Source of the DNA: UBA1447 sp964627535
GTDB taxonomy: Bacteria > Bacillota > Clostridia > Oscillospirales > Acutalibacteraceae
Direction: 5' to 3'
DNA: 64,000 nucleotides
Assembly (NCBI GenBank): GCA_964627535.1
Contig: CAZVJW010000001.1
Coordinates: 62,001 to 126,000, forward strand
Shown: piece after piece, positions 1-9,127 of the stretch
Numbering within the stretch: the first letter of the stretch is position 1
How the letters are laid out: each line of letters begins with the position of its first letter
Position numbers and translations under genes: made by a program
The notes under the pieces: generated by a model
The model's input: only the letters and a program-made list of their open reading frames with translations
Database searches by the model: none
Told to the model about the DNA's origin: nothing

Positions 1-1
1 T

Positions 2-715
2 GCTGTCAGGCTTGCAAAAGAAGGCTATAATATTGCTACTATGGGCAACAGTTCGCTTGAAAAAGCAGCTCAGGGGCTAAAAATGATTGAAGACGCAGGT
101 GCCGAGGTTATATATATAAGGGGCAGCCTCGGAGACAGCAGCGCGCGGGAAAATCTTCTTAAGGAAGCAGGTAAAACCGGCAGAATTGATTTGCTTGTCA
201 ACAATGCTTCCATGGCTCCAAGAGTCAGAGCGGATATTTTGGAGATGAGCTCACAAAGTTTCGATGAGGTTCTTAATGTTAATCTAAGAGGCTCATTTAT
301 GCTCACCCAATCGGTCGCCAATATGATGATAAAACAGGATAACGACGCGTTGAATAGCCGGCCTGTTATTATCAATATCAGCTCTGTATCGGCAGACACC
401 GTATCGACAAACCGCGCGGAATACTGCATCTCAAAAGCCGGCACAAGCATGGCCACGCAGCTTTTTGCCGTTCGTCTTGCCGAATACGGTATTCCGGTGT
501 ATGAAGTCAGACCCGGAATTATTCTAACGGATATGATTGCTCCTGTTAAGGATAAATATGAAAAACGGATTGCTGAAGGTTTGACTCCAATCAAAAGGCT
601 TGGCATGCCCGAAGATGTGGCTAACGCTGTCTGGATTCTGGCAAGCGGTCAGCTGACCTATTCTACGGGGCAGGTACTATATGTTGACGGTGGGTTAAAT
701 ATAAAGCGGCTGTAA
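2..715 (+). CDS. SDR-family NAD(P)-dependent oxidoreductase, FabG-like (5' end outside window)
   Basis: Classical short-chain dehydrogenase that would reduce or oxidise a keto/hydroxy group with NAD(P)H. The frame is open to the first bases of the window and codes a Rossmann-type continuation (AVRLAKEGYNIAT) ahead of the first ATG at 41, so the gene is cut by the window edge and the TGxxxGIG motif lies outside. Visible motifs are LLVNNAS (variant of NNAG), the serine in INISSVS, and the catalytic pair in YCISK. The C-terminus VLYVDGG is typical of the FabG group. It ends 20 bases before the flavoprotein start and probably shares its transcript. The substrate cannot be told from sequence; a 3-oxoacyl-ACP reductase role is only one option. 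Confidence 0.88.
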   Translation, partial: AVRLAKEGYNIATMGNSSLEKAAQGLKMIEDAGAEVIYIRGSLGDSSARENLLKEAGKTGRIDLLVNNASMAPRVRADILEMSSQSFDEVLNVNLRGSFMLTQSVANMMIKQDNDALNSRPVIINISSVSADTVSTNRAEYCISKAGTSMATQLFAVRLAEYGIPVYEVRPGIILTDMIAPVKDKYEKRIAEGLTPIKRLGMPEDVANAVWILASGQLTYSTGQVLYVDGGLNIKRL

Positions 716-735
716 TATGTCAAATGAGGAAAAAC

Positions 736-2619
736 ATGGACGAAATAATCAACATCGGTAAGTATTCTGTTAAAATAAACCGTTGCAACACTGTTATAAT
801 CGGCAGCGGAGCAGCCGGGCTTGCCGCGGCGAACGAACTCAGCCGAAACGGCAGGGATAATTTCTGTATTGTTACGGAAGGGCTGAGCATGGGAACCTCC
901 CGCAATACCGGCTCAGATAAACAGACTTATTACAAACTATCCGTTGCCGGTGAGGAAAAGGACAGCGTGCGGCAGATGGCAAGGGATTTATTTGCCGGAG
1001 GCTGCATGAACGGAGACACCGCTTTTTGCCAGGCAGCGCTTTCCGCGAGAGGTTTTTTCAACCTTGTGAATCTGGGAGTACCCTTCCCGGCAAATGAATT
1101 CGGCGAGTATGCCGGATATAAAACAGACCATGACAATACCCTTAGGGCTGTTTCCGCCGGGCCGTTAACGTCGAAGTATATGGTTGAGTGTCTCGAAAAA
1201 GAAGTCAAAAATAACGGTGTTGACATATTTGACCATTGTTTAGCTGTTGAGCTTATTATTAATGACGGAGCTGTTAACGGATTTGTTGCGCTGAATACCG
1301 ATAAGCTTGATGATATCTTGAAAGCTTTTTCTTATTTTATTTGCAGCAATATTATTCTTGCCACAGGAGGACCGGCCGGGCTTTACCGCGACAGTGTCTA
1401 TCCTCATTCGCAAACAGGCAGCACCGGTATGGCGTTTCGGGCGGGCGCTTTGGGAGCTAATCTTACAGAATGGCAGTACGGCATTGCGTCAACCGGTTTC
1501 AGATGGAATCTTTCCGGCAGTTTTCAGCAGGTTTTGCCGCGATATTATTCAACTGAGCCGGATGGTAGCGCAGAGATAGAATTTTTGTCCGAAATGTTCT
1601 GCGATAAAGATTTATTGGAAATGACTTTCTTAAAAGGATATCAATGGCCCTTTGACGCTAAAAAAGCTTTGAGCGGATCATCAAGAATAGACCTTGCTGT
1701 TTTCAAGGAACTTCAAGCAGGGCGCAAAGTGTTCATGGATTTTACCAAAAACCCTTTGGGCAACCGGTTTGATTTTTCCCTGCTTACCGATGAATGCAGG
1801 CAACACCTTGACAAGAGCAACGCAATGCTTGGAACTCCGGTTGAAAGACTGATAAAGTTGAACCGGAAGGCATATGAGGTTTATAAAAACAACGGATATG
1901 ATTTGATGGAAAGTACTATAGAAATCTGTGTTGCCGCACAGCATTGCAACGGTGGCCTTGCGGTTGATGCGGATTGCCAAACGAATATCAAAGGTTTATT
2001 CGCTATAGGCGAAGCCGCAGCAACTTTTGGGATATACCGGCCCGGCGGTACTGCTTTAAATGCAACGCAGGTTGACGCATTGCGTGCCACCAAAAAGATA
2101 TCCGGGCAAAAAGCAGTGTTAGATTCCTATAAAATTGATGACGCTCAAATCATAAAACTTATCAGTTGTTTTACAGAGCTTATAAAGAATGAGAACAACT
2201 CTGTAATTTTCAGGAACGAACTGCAAAAAAGAATGTCCGAGAATGCCTCCTTTGCGCGAAATCCTGACAAGTTAAGAGAATGCATTGACGCCTGCCTCAC
2301 GGATTTTAATAATTTTACAACAAAGAGCTGTGTCACCTCACCCGCCCAACTACCCGCCGCGCTGCGTAACCGTGATTTAATTATTTCTCAGTTTGTATGT
2401 CTTTCCGCCATGCTTGATTATATTATAAAAGGCGGCAGCGGCAGAGGTTCCTTTATTGTAGAGGAAAACGGTATTATTAAACCATTCGTTAATGATGACT
2501 TTGCGGATGTTATTCAATATGTTGAGCTTTGCGGTGAGGCATGCAGTACGAAATGGCTTCCGGTGCGCCCCATTCCAAACCCGGAAACCTGGTTCGAAAA
2601 ACTAATGAGCACAAATTAA
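736..2619 (+). CDS. FAD-binding flavoprotein, fumarate reductase/succinate dehydrogenase-like
   Basis: Predicted flavoprotein oxidoreductase of the fumarate reductase/L-aspartate oxidase/ketosteroid dehydrogenase superfamily, 627 residues. The N-terminal dinucleotide motif GSGAAGLAAANEL sits near residue 22. The middle has the family stretch ILATGG followed by HSQTGSTGMAFRAGA, and the C-terminal FAD segment is GLFAIGEAAATFG followed by GGTALNATQ. There is no signal peptide, so it is cytosolic. I start it at ATG 736 because GAGG at 726-729 is 6 bases upstream; an in-frame ATG at 724 has no ribosome binding site. The upstream SDR suggests a paired redox conversion of one substrate. The electron acceptor and substrate are unknown. 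Confidence 0.85.
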   Translation: MDEIINIGKYSVKINRCNTVIIGSGAAGLAAANELSRNGRDNFCIVTEGLSMGTSRNTGSDKQTYYKLSVAGEEKDSVRQMARDLFAGGCMNGDTAFCQAALSARGFFNLVNLGVPFPANEFGEYAGYKTDHDNTLRAVSAGPLTSKYMVECLEKEVKNNGVDIFDHCLAVELIINDGAVNGFVALNTDKLDDILKAFSYFICSNIILATGGPAGLYRDSVYPHSQTGSTGMAFRAGALGANLTEWQYGIASTGFRWNLSGSFQQVLPRYYSTEPDGSAEIEFLSEMFCDKDLLEMTFLKGYQWPFDAKKALSGSSRIDLAVFKELQAGRKVFMDFTKNPLGNRFDFSLLTDECRQHLDKSNAMLGTPVERLIKLNRKAYEVYKNNGYDLMESTIEICVAAQHCNGGLAVDADCQTNIKGLFAIGEAAATFGIYRPGGTALNATQVDALRATKKISGQKAVLDSYKIDDAQIIKLISCFTELIKNENNSVIFRNELQKRMSENASFARNPDKLRECIDACLTDFNNFTTKSCVTSPAQLPAALRNRDLIISQFVCLSAMLDYIIKGGSGRGSFIVEENGIIKPFVNDDFADVIQYVELCGEACSTKWLPVRPIPNPETWFEKLMSTN

Positions 2620-2642
2620 GCAGAATTTAGAGGCATTTAAAA

Positions 2643-4613
2643 ATGAAGTATTTATGGTTTATTCTGTTATTTGTTTTTCTATGGATTGGCTTTGATGTTG
2701 CCCGAGCGCTGTTGAGAAAAAAATTTCACGACCTGCCAAAACCCGATAATAATACCTTTGAAGGCGAAGTTTTAGCGAGGCTCAACAGAGGCGATGAGAT
2801 TTCCGCCGATGAGCTGACAGAAAAGCTTAAAACAGCTTTAGCTTATATCAACAGCCGCTATGACTGCGCTGACTTCAAGTTGACTACACTTATCAGACTT
2901 TACATTCAGTTTGGTGACAAGCTGCCGCAGCCGGCGTGCGATAAAATCCGTGATACCATTCTAAACTTCAAATACTGGATGGATGAGCCAGGCAAAGATT
3001 CCATGTGCTTCTGGTCCGAAAACCATCAAATACTTTTTGCAGGAGCGGAATATCTTGCCGGGCAAACATTTCCCGATGAAATATTCGGGAATGACGGAAA
3101 AAGCGGAAAAGAGCATATGAAAAAAGCTGCGAAGCGCGTTGATGATTGGATGGAGCTTCGATACACTTACGGATTTTCAGAATGGTATTCTAATGTATAC
3201 TATGTTGAAGACCTTGCGGCAATGAGCAATTTTGCCGAGTTTGTTCATGATGAAAAGCTCAAAATTAAAATGAATATGATAATAGATATTTTTTGGTTTG
3301 ATGTTGCATCTCACAGTTTAAAAGGCGCCTTCGTTTCAACCGGAGGTCGAATGTATTCGGGACATAAAATCAGCAGTGACAAAGGGAACTCTTTGCGTGA
3401 CGCAATAACATGGCTTTGGCCAGAATATCCTGTTGGGAACCTTGAAAATATTCACGGAATGCTGAATAATTTTGCACTTAATAATGAATACAAGTTGCCT
3501 GCCGCCATCAGGAATATTATGTGTGATGAATCAGAACAAATTATTTTAGCATCCAATGGAGTCAGTGTTTGGGAAATGAAAGACGAGGGTTTGATCGGTC
3601 AGGCAGATAAACAGATTATGATGCAATTCGGTAAAGAAGCGTTCACAAGCCCGGAACTGATTGCCAACACAATAAAATATCTATCAAAAAATCACATGTT
3701 CAACAACATTTTCGTAAATCCGTTAGGTTTCTTCAATATTTTGTTTTTTAAACTTTTTGGGCTTATGGGTCCGATTTCGAAGCTGATTAAATCCCCTTCC
3801 GACACAGTCGCGCTAAACAGGTCAAATGTATACGCCTACCGGACTAAGGACTATATTATGGCTACCGCGCAGCAATACGGAACCGGAACCTGCGCTTTTC
3901 AGCAGCATATTTTTAGCGCGACACTGGACAGGACCATTTCGCTTTTCACCACTTGGCCAACCAAGCTTTCCGACGGAGGTTCACCGTCCTTTATTATAGG
4001 AAGTTTCAGGCTTCCGCATGCTTTTCAGCATAAGAATATTGCAGTTATGCTATACGACTTGACCGCAAAAAGACATCTTGAAAAGAAACCGTTGGACTAT
4101 ACACACGCATTTTTCCCCACAGAGTTAATGGATGAACATATCATTGAAGGCAACTTCGCATTTTGCAGAAAAGGCGAAGCATATGCCGCGATTACCGGTG
4201 CTTCAAATATAGAGCTTGGGCCGATGCGGGACGAAAAGATCGGAAATTACGGTCTTACTCAGCCTTACGAGTTAAAACAATCCGGAGATCATCAATACTG
4301 GATATTTGAGCTTTCCTCCCTTACCGAAGACACGAGCTTTGTAAAATTCGTCGAACGGATTAAAGCAAACTCCGTGAAATTCGAACAATCTGGTAAAAAA
4401 GTTACCTATGCTTCAAAAGGTGACGAAGTTACTGTCATATATAAAGAAAAAGTTATAGTGAACGGCTTGAATGTCAGCACTGAATATAAGCGCTTTGACA
4501 GTGCATATTCCGTCACAGACAGAAAAGCGGAAGAAATGGTTATCACATGCGGCGGCGCTAAGCTTACCCTAAATAAAAAAAAGAACATTAGGAAAGAGGA
4601 AATTGACCGATGA
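2643..4613 (+). CDS. membrane-anchored protein of unknown function, possible alpha/alpha-toroid enzyme
   Basis: I do not recognise this 656-residue protein. Residues 3-22 form one hydrophobic segment, followed by an RKK stretch, which fits an N-terminal anchor with the rest outside the cell. The first 350 residues are helix-rich and full of aromatics with conserved-looking patches (MCFWSENHQILFAGAEYLAG, WYSNVYYVEDLAAMSNFAEF), reminiscent of alpha/alpha-barrel polysaccharide lyases and hydrolases. The last 200 or so look beta-rich. The start follows GAGG with about 10 bases spacing. Its stop overlaps the metallophosphoesterase start by 4 bases (ATGA), so the two are translationally coupled and may act on the same extracellular polymer. 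The carbohydrate role is inference only. Confidence 0.6.
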   Translation: MKYLWFILLFVFLWIGFDVARALLRKKFHDLPKPDNNTFEGEVLARLNRGDEISADELTEKLKTALAYINSRYDCADFKLTTLIRLYIQFGDKLPQPACDKIRDTILNFKYWMDEPGKDSMCFWSENHQILFAGAEYLAGQTFPDEIFGNDGKSGKEHMKKAAKRVDDWMELRYTYGFSEWYSNVYYVEDLAAMSNFAEFVHDEKLKIKMNMIIDIFWFDVASHSLKGAFVSTGGRMYSGHKISSDKGNSLRDAITWLWPEYPVGNLENIHGMLNNFALNNEYKLPAAIRNIMCDESEQIILASNGVSVWEMKDEGLIGQADKQIMMQFGKEAFTSPELIANTIKYLSKNHMFNNIFVNPLGFFNILFFKLFGLMGPISKLIKSPSDTVALNRSNVYAYRTKDYIMATAQQYGTGTCAFQQHIFSATLDRTISLFTTWPTKLSDGGSPSFIIGSFRLPHAFQHKNIAVMLYDLTAKRHLEKKPLDYTHAFFPTELMDEHIIEGNFAFCRKGEAYAAITGASNIELGPMRDEKIGNYGLTQPYELKQSGDHQYWIFELSSLTEDTSFVKFVERIKANSVKFEQSGKKVTYASKGDEVTVIYKEKVIVNGLNVSTEYKRFDSAYSVTDRKAEEMVITCGGAKLTLNKKKNIRKEEIDR

Positions 4614-7132
4614 AAAGAACACTTATTAAATCTGTTGCCACTTTAATGACATTTGTTATGCTGGTTGGGGTTGTACCGGCAAACGCTTTTTTTACAAAAG
4701 ACATGTTTGATCCGCCAACAAAAATCGGGGTAATGTCTGATACACACTATTTCCCTGAAAGCTATGTTAATAATAATTCGATAGAATATATGCATGACGC
4801 TTACTGTGATTCCAAGCTTATGGGTGAATCAACAGCAATAACGAAAGCCGCACTGCAAACAATAGCTGAACGAAAATCAAAAGGACTATATAATATGGAT
4901 TATCTGATCCTGCCCGGCGACTTAACCTTTGAGGGAGAAACACTCGGGCACACAGAAATAGCTGACCTGCTCAGAGAATTTGAAGTGCAAACAGGAATTG
5001 AAGTTTTTGTTATTAACGGCAACCACGATGTGAACAACTACAATGCAGTCAATTACAATGGTCCGGGAGGTAAAAGGATAACCGCGGACAACAATCCGGA
5101 ACTTTTGCTTACCACTCCTGAAGAATTTAAAGAAATATATGCTGATTTTGGTTATAATCAGGCAGATAGAATATTTACACCCGCTACAGGCAAAGCGGGC
5201 GGGCTTTCTTACTCGGTTGGTCTGCGCGGCGGTTACCGTTTAATCGCAATAGACTCGTGTATATATTCCGCGGATGTGACGACGAGCAAAAATGATGCAA
5301 AAGAAAGCAGAATGCAGATTACACCGGGACTTGCCGCTTGGGTGTTAAACGAAACAAAAGAAGCGGTAAAAAGCGGTGAAACAGTCATTGCTATGGCGCA
5401 TGGCAGCCTTGTGGAGCATTTTGACCTGCAAAAGTTTTTATCAAAGAATTCAACAATATTAGACAACGAGAGACTTTCGGGTGAGTTTGCAGATGCCGGA
5501 ATGCATTTTATTTTTACCGGTCACATGCACTCCAACGATGTCGCGTCAACGATTTCCGCCAACAATGAAACTTTATACGACATTGAAACCTGCGAATTAA
5601 GCAGTTACCCCGATACATACCGTGAAGCAAGTTTTTCAAAAGGTTTTCTTCAGGGTCAGGTTAGATGCAATCTCAACAATGTTGACTGCGATGCCGAATC
5701 CCTTGTTGACATCAGCAACATCTCCGATAAATACGGAATTATTCAAAAACCGTTCAGTGAAAATTACTGTATGCCAATACTTTATGGCGGTTCCATTGAA
5801 AACGGTATTAGGAACAATGGGACAAACTACTTTAATAATGCCTTTCTTTTTAGGGTTTCTATTGCAATTGATGATGCCTTGCCTAAAGGTCTGACAGGTT
5901 TTTTGAAAACAAAAGGAATAGATATCGGAGCAGCACTTACGAAAAATTCACCTGCTTTGAAATCAACACTCAAAAGTTATAACCTTACACCGGAAGCATT
6001 TACTCAGTTTTTAGGCGCTGTTGTGGCACGTATTGACAATAAATATATCTTTGATAAGACGCATACAGAAGAACTTGTCAGCTCAATTGTGGCACGATTT
6101 GCTTCATTTGAAATATCGCCGGGAAAAAGCACGACAGAATTTGGTAAAATTGCTCTGCTCGCACTCGGTTACAACTCAGCCGGCAACGAAAATCCGGAAG
6201 ATAATCCTGAAATAATCGAAGCGGTATCAGCTTTGCGAACGCAAGCAGGCGCAGACAGGGTTATTGAGGAACTGATTGATATTATAATCAACGATTTGCT
6301 TTTTGATGATATCTTACCATCCATCAGCCTGAATGATTTGGACATTCTCCTGCCCGCCGATATTATGTTAAGGCTTCGTGCAATAGCCGGAGACGACTTA
6401 AGTGTTGGCGGTATACTTGACCTGATTCTTGATGACGCCGCAAACCGTTTGAATAAACTGCCGTTTATTGGTATAGACAGCGGCAGAGATTTAGTAAAAG
6501 TACTCGTTTATACAGCAGGTTATAAATATTTGAACTCGGAAGCCCGCCTTGATATTTCAAATGCGCTCGCGGATATTATCGTTTCGTTTACTTCGGATGA
6601 AAACCCTTGTAAACTTGGTGATTATAATACTACACTGGAATATAAAGGCAAGGTGGCAGTAGTACCGACGGCAGAGAATTACAGGTTGCCAGCTGATATC
6701 TCCTTATCCGCCGGCACAAACCCCGGTGAAATAAAAATCAATTGGAATACCCTGATGGGCATATACGGCAACAATGTTGAGCTATCACCGCTTTCCGCCA
6801 ACGCGGTTATTACCGGTTCTTACGAAAGGTTTGAAAAAAAGATACCGGCAATAGAACTTGGTTTCACAACACTTTACAAAACAAAGTCTCTGCTTAAGCA
6901 TACAGTTACCATAAGCGGTCTTGAAGCCGGCAAAGCATACAGTTATAAAATTGGTGACAGTGAAAAAAATCTAATGAGCGGAACCTTAGAATTCAGAATT
7001 ACTAAAAACGGCGAAATTGAAACCGGGAGCACAACTGATTCGAGAGATTTTTTTACCGAATTTTTAGATTTATTCAAAGTAATATATACGTTTGTTTTAT
7101 CTTTTAATGAGATATTGAAATTTCTGAGATAG
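4610..7132 (+). CDS. secreted calcineurin-like metallophosphoesterase
   Basis: Exported phosphoesterase of 840 residues. Residues 1-26 form a signal peptide ending in PANA. The metal-binding motifs run in order: D44-T-H46, GDLTFEGE around D104, GNHD at 137-140, then MAHGS, and TGHMHSND. Together these give the complete two-metal site of the calcineurin-like family. The C-terminal half is helical and then beta-rich, with a fibronectin-like stretch near 690-800, and the last 20 residues are hydrophobic, perhaps a tail anchor. The length is well above a minimal phosphoesterase (about 250-400). It starts inside the last codons of the preceding membrane gene (ATGA overlap). The substrate (phosphodiester, nucleotide or phosphorylated glycan) is not evident. 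Confidence 0.88.
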   Translation: MKRTLIKSVATLMTFVMLVGVVPANAFFTKDMFDPPTKIGVMSDTHYFPESYVNNNSIEYMHDAYCDSKLMGESTAITKAALQTIAERKSKGLYNMDYLILPGDLTFEGETLGHTEIADLLREFEVQTGIEVFVINGNHDVNNYNAVNYNGPGGKRITADNNPELLLTTPEEFKEIYADFGYNQADRIFTPATGKAGGLSYSVGLRGGYRLIAIDSCIYSADVTTSKNDAKESRMQITPGLAAWVLNETKEAVKSGETVIAMAHGSLVEHFDLQKFLSKNSTILDNERLSGEFADAGMHFIFTGHMHSNDVASTISANNETLYDIETCELSSYPDTYREASFSKGFLQGQVRCNLNNVDCDAESLVDISNISDKYGIIQKPFSENYCMPILYGGSIENGIRNNGTNYFNNAFLFRVSIAIDDALPKGLTGFLKTKGIDIGAALTKNSPALKSTLKSYNLTPEAFTQFLGAVVARIDNKYIFDKTHTEELVSSIVARFASFEISPGKSTTEFGKIALLALGYNSAGNENPEDNPEIIEAVSALRTQAGADRVIEELIDIIINDLLFDDILPSISLNDLDILLPADIMLRLRAIAGDDLSVGGILDLILDDAANRLNKLPFIGIDSGRDLVKVLVYTAGYKYLNSEARLDISNALADIIVSFTSDENPCKLGDYNTTLEYKGKVAVVPTAENYRLPADISLSAGTNPGEIKINWNTLMGIYGNNVELSPLSANAVITGSYERFEKKIPAIELGFTTLYKTKSLLKHTVTISGLEAGKAYSYKIGDSEKNLMSGTLEFRITKNGEIETGSTTDSRDFFTEFLDLFKVIYTFVLSFNEILKFLR

Positions 7133-7201
7133 TAAATATATTTTATATTGTAGAATATCATTTTTCTATTACTGCAATACAGCGGTCAATTTAGCAGGCA
7201 A

Positions 7202-7242
7202 TTGACTTGTTACCGATATTTAGATTATAATCGCATTATAAT
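7202..7242 (+). promoter_or_regulatory. sigma-70-type promoter of the sugar cluster
   Basis: TTGACT at 7202-7207 and TATAAT at 7226-7231 are separated by 18 bases, and a second TATAAT lies at 7237-7242. They are 42-80 bases upstream of rfbF, in the only sizeable gap between the preceding operon and the sugar genes. This supports a new transcription unit starting here. No operator is obvious. Confidence 0.6.
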
Positions 7243-7283
7243 CATTTCATTTTATTTATTTAAACATATACAGGAGGCTAATA

Positions 7284-8057
7284 ATGAAAGTAGTAATATT
7301 AGCAGGCGGATTCGGTACACGCATCAGTGAGGAAAGCCACTTAACACCAAAACCGATGATTGAAATCGGCGGAATGCCTATTCTTTGGCATATTATGAAA
7401 CTCTATTCATATTATGGATACAATGAATTTATCATCTGCTGCGGATATAAACAACATATTATCAAGGAATTTTTCGCTGATTACTACTTATACCGAAATG
7501 ATGTTACTTTTAACTTTACCAAGGATAATGAGATGATAATTCATAACAATATCGCTGAACCATGGAAAGTGACGTTAGTGGATACAGGCTTAAACACCAT
7601 GACCGGAGGCAGGGTTAAGCGAATTAATAAATACATCGAAAATGAGGCCTTCATGCTCACATACGGTGACGGAGTTTCAAATGTAAACATTCCAGAATTA
7701 GTTAAATATCACAAATCGCACGGTAAAATCGCGACGTTAACAGCAATTGACTTTGGGCAGAAATTCGGTGTTCTTGATGTAGACAGCAACAATAATATTA
7801 ACGCTTTTCGCGAGAAAAGCAATGATGACAACAGCTTGATAAACGGCGGTTTCATGGTGCTTCAGCCTGACATTTTCGCTTATATTGAAGGAGACAGTAC
7901 GGTTTTCGAAAAATTTCCTTTGGAAACCATTGCAAAGGAGGGTCAACTAATGTCATTTCACCATGACGGTTTTTGGCAGTGTATGGATACACAGCGGGAT
8001 AAGCAGCTTTTGGAAGGATTGTGGGACAAAAATGAGGCTCCTTGGAAAGTGTGGTAA
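7284..8057 (+). CDS. rfbF: glucose-1-phosphate cytidylyltransferase
   Basis: Makes CDP-glucose from CTP and glucose-1-phosphate, the first step to CDP-6-deoxy and CDP-3,6-dideoxy hexoses. The 257-residue length is that of the family. The N-terminus carries the nucleotidyltransferase signature LAGGFGTRISEES followed by PKPMIEIGG, and later blocks include YGDGVSNV (metal-binding aspartate) and GFWQCMDTQRD, characteristic of RfbF. The ribosome binding site AGGAGG is ideally spaced. It heads the order rfbF-rfbG-rfbH known from abequose, paratose, ascarylose and yersiniose pathways, which makes the assignment firm. The next gene starts 6 bases downstream. Confidence 0.95.
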   Translation: MKVVILAGGFGTRISEESHLTPKPMIEIGGMPILWHIMKLYSYYGYNEFIICCGYKQHIIKEFFADYYLYRNDVTFNFTKDNEMIIHNNIAEPWKVTLVDTGLNTMTGGRVKRINKYIENEAFMLTYGDGVSNVNIPELVKYHKSHGKIATLTAIDFGQKFGVLDVDSNNNINAFREKSNDDNSLINGGFMVLQPDIFAYIEGDSTVFEKFPLETIAKEGQLMSFHHDGFWQCMDTQRDKQLLEGLWDKNEAPWKVW

Positions 8058-8063
8058 CTTAGT

Positions 8064-9119
8064 ATGTTGGATTTAAGTTTTTATAAAAAAAAGAAAGTGC
8101 TGATAACCGGCCACACAGGCTTTAAAGGTACCTGGCTTTGTCATATGCTGGTGATGGCAGGTGCTGATGTTACCGGATACGCTTTATTGCCGCCAACCAA
8201 TCCGAGCATATTTGAACTAAGCGGAATTGAAAGCAAAATTATTTCTGTTATCGGTGATGTGCGTGATTTAGGACTACTCGAATCAACTTTTGAAAAGTAT
8301 CAACCTGAAATCGTATTTCATCTGGCTGCTCAGCCAATAGTGAGAGACAGTTATAAGAATCCTCATTACACCTATGAAACAAATGTAATGGGAACCGTAA
8401 ATGTTCTGGAATGTATCCGCAAGAATGATTGTGTAAAATCGTTTTTAAATATTACCACCGATAAGGTTTATGAAAACAGGGAAAACGATATCGGATATAG
8501 TGAAACCGATCAATTGGATGGCTTTGATCCTTATTCGAACAGTAAATCCTGCTCTGAATTGGTAACACATTGTTATAAAAATTCTTTCTTCTCCGATGGT
8601 CACGTTGCCGTTTCAACTGCACGCGCGGGGAATGTTATTGGCGGAGGAGACTTTGCAAATGATAGAATAATTTCCGATTGTGTACGTGCTTCAAGCCAAA
8701 ATAAAGATATCGTTGTAAGAAACCCCTATTCCATAAGGCCGTATCAGCATGTTTTAGATCCATTGTACGCATATTTGTTAATAGCACAAAAACAATTTGA
8801 AGATATAAACTTTTCCGGCTGGTTCAATGTCGGACCGGATGAAAGTGATTGTGTGACTACAGGTGATTTGGTCACTTTGTTTTGCATTAAGTGGGGTCAA
8901 AATCAAAGTTGGGTAAATATTGCCGAAAATAACGCACCTCATGAAGCTCATTTTCTAAAATTGGATTGTTCTAAAATTAAAGATCGCTTAGGCTGGCAGC
9001 CGAGATGGAATATTAATCAGGCTATCGAAAAAACTGTTGAATGGACAAAAAGTTTTTTAATAAATGAAAATGTCAGCCATATGATGAATTTACAAATAAA
9101 TGATTTTCTAAGAGGTTAG
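8064..9119 (+). CDS. rfbG: CDP-glucose 4,6-dehydratase
   Basis: Converts CDP-glucose to CDP-4-keto-6-deoxyglucose in the cytosol with bound NAD+. It is an extended SDR of 351 residues with the glycine motif TGHTGFKGTWL near residue 14, a conserved TTDKVYEN block, and the catalytic YxxxK as YSNSK in FDPYSNSKSCSE. VSTARAGNVIGGGDFANDR is a family hallmark. The gene follows rfbF by 6 bases with a weak ribosome binding site, so expression may depend on coupling. Its product is the direct substrate of the RfbH enzyme encoded next. Confidence 0.95.
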   Translation: MLDLSFYKKKKVLITGHTGFKGTWLCHMLVMAGADVTGYALLPPTNPSIFELSGIESKIISVIGDVRDLGLLESTFEKYQPEIVFHLAAQPIVRDSYKNPHYTYETNVMGTVNVLECIRKNDCVKSFLNITTDKVYENRENDIGYSETDQLDGFDPYSNSKSCSELVTHCYKNSFFSDGHVAVSTARAGNVIGGGDFANDRIISDCVRASSQNKDIVVRNPYSIRPYQHVLDPLYAYLLIAQKQFEDINFSGWFNVGPDESDCVTTGDLVTLFCIKWGQNQSWVNIAENNAPHEAHFLKLDCSKIKDRLGWQPRWNINQAIEKTVEWTKSFLINENVSHMMNLQINDFLRG

Positions 9120-9127
9120 GTGTTATA

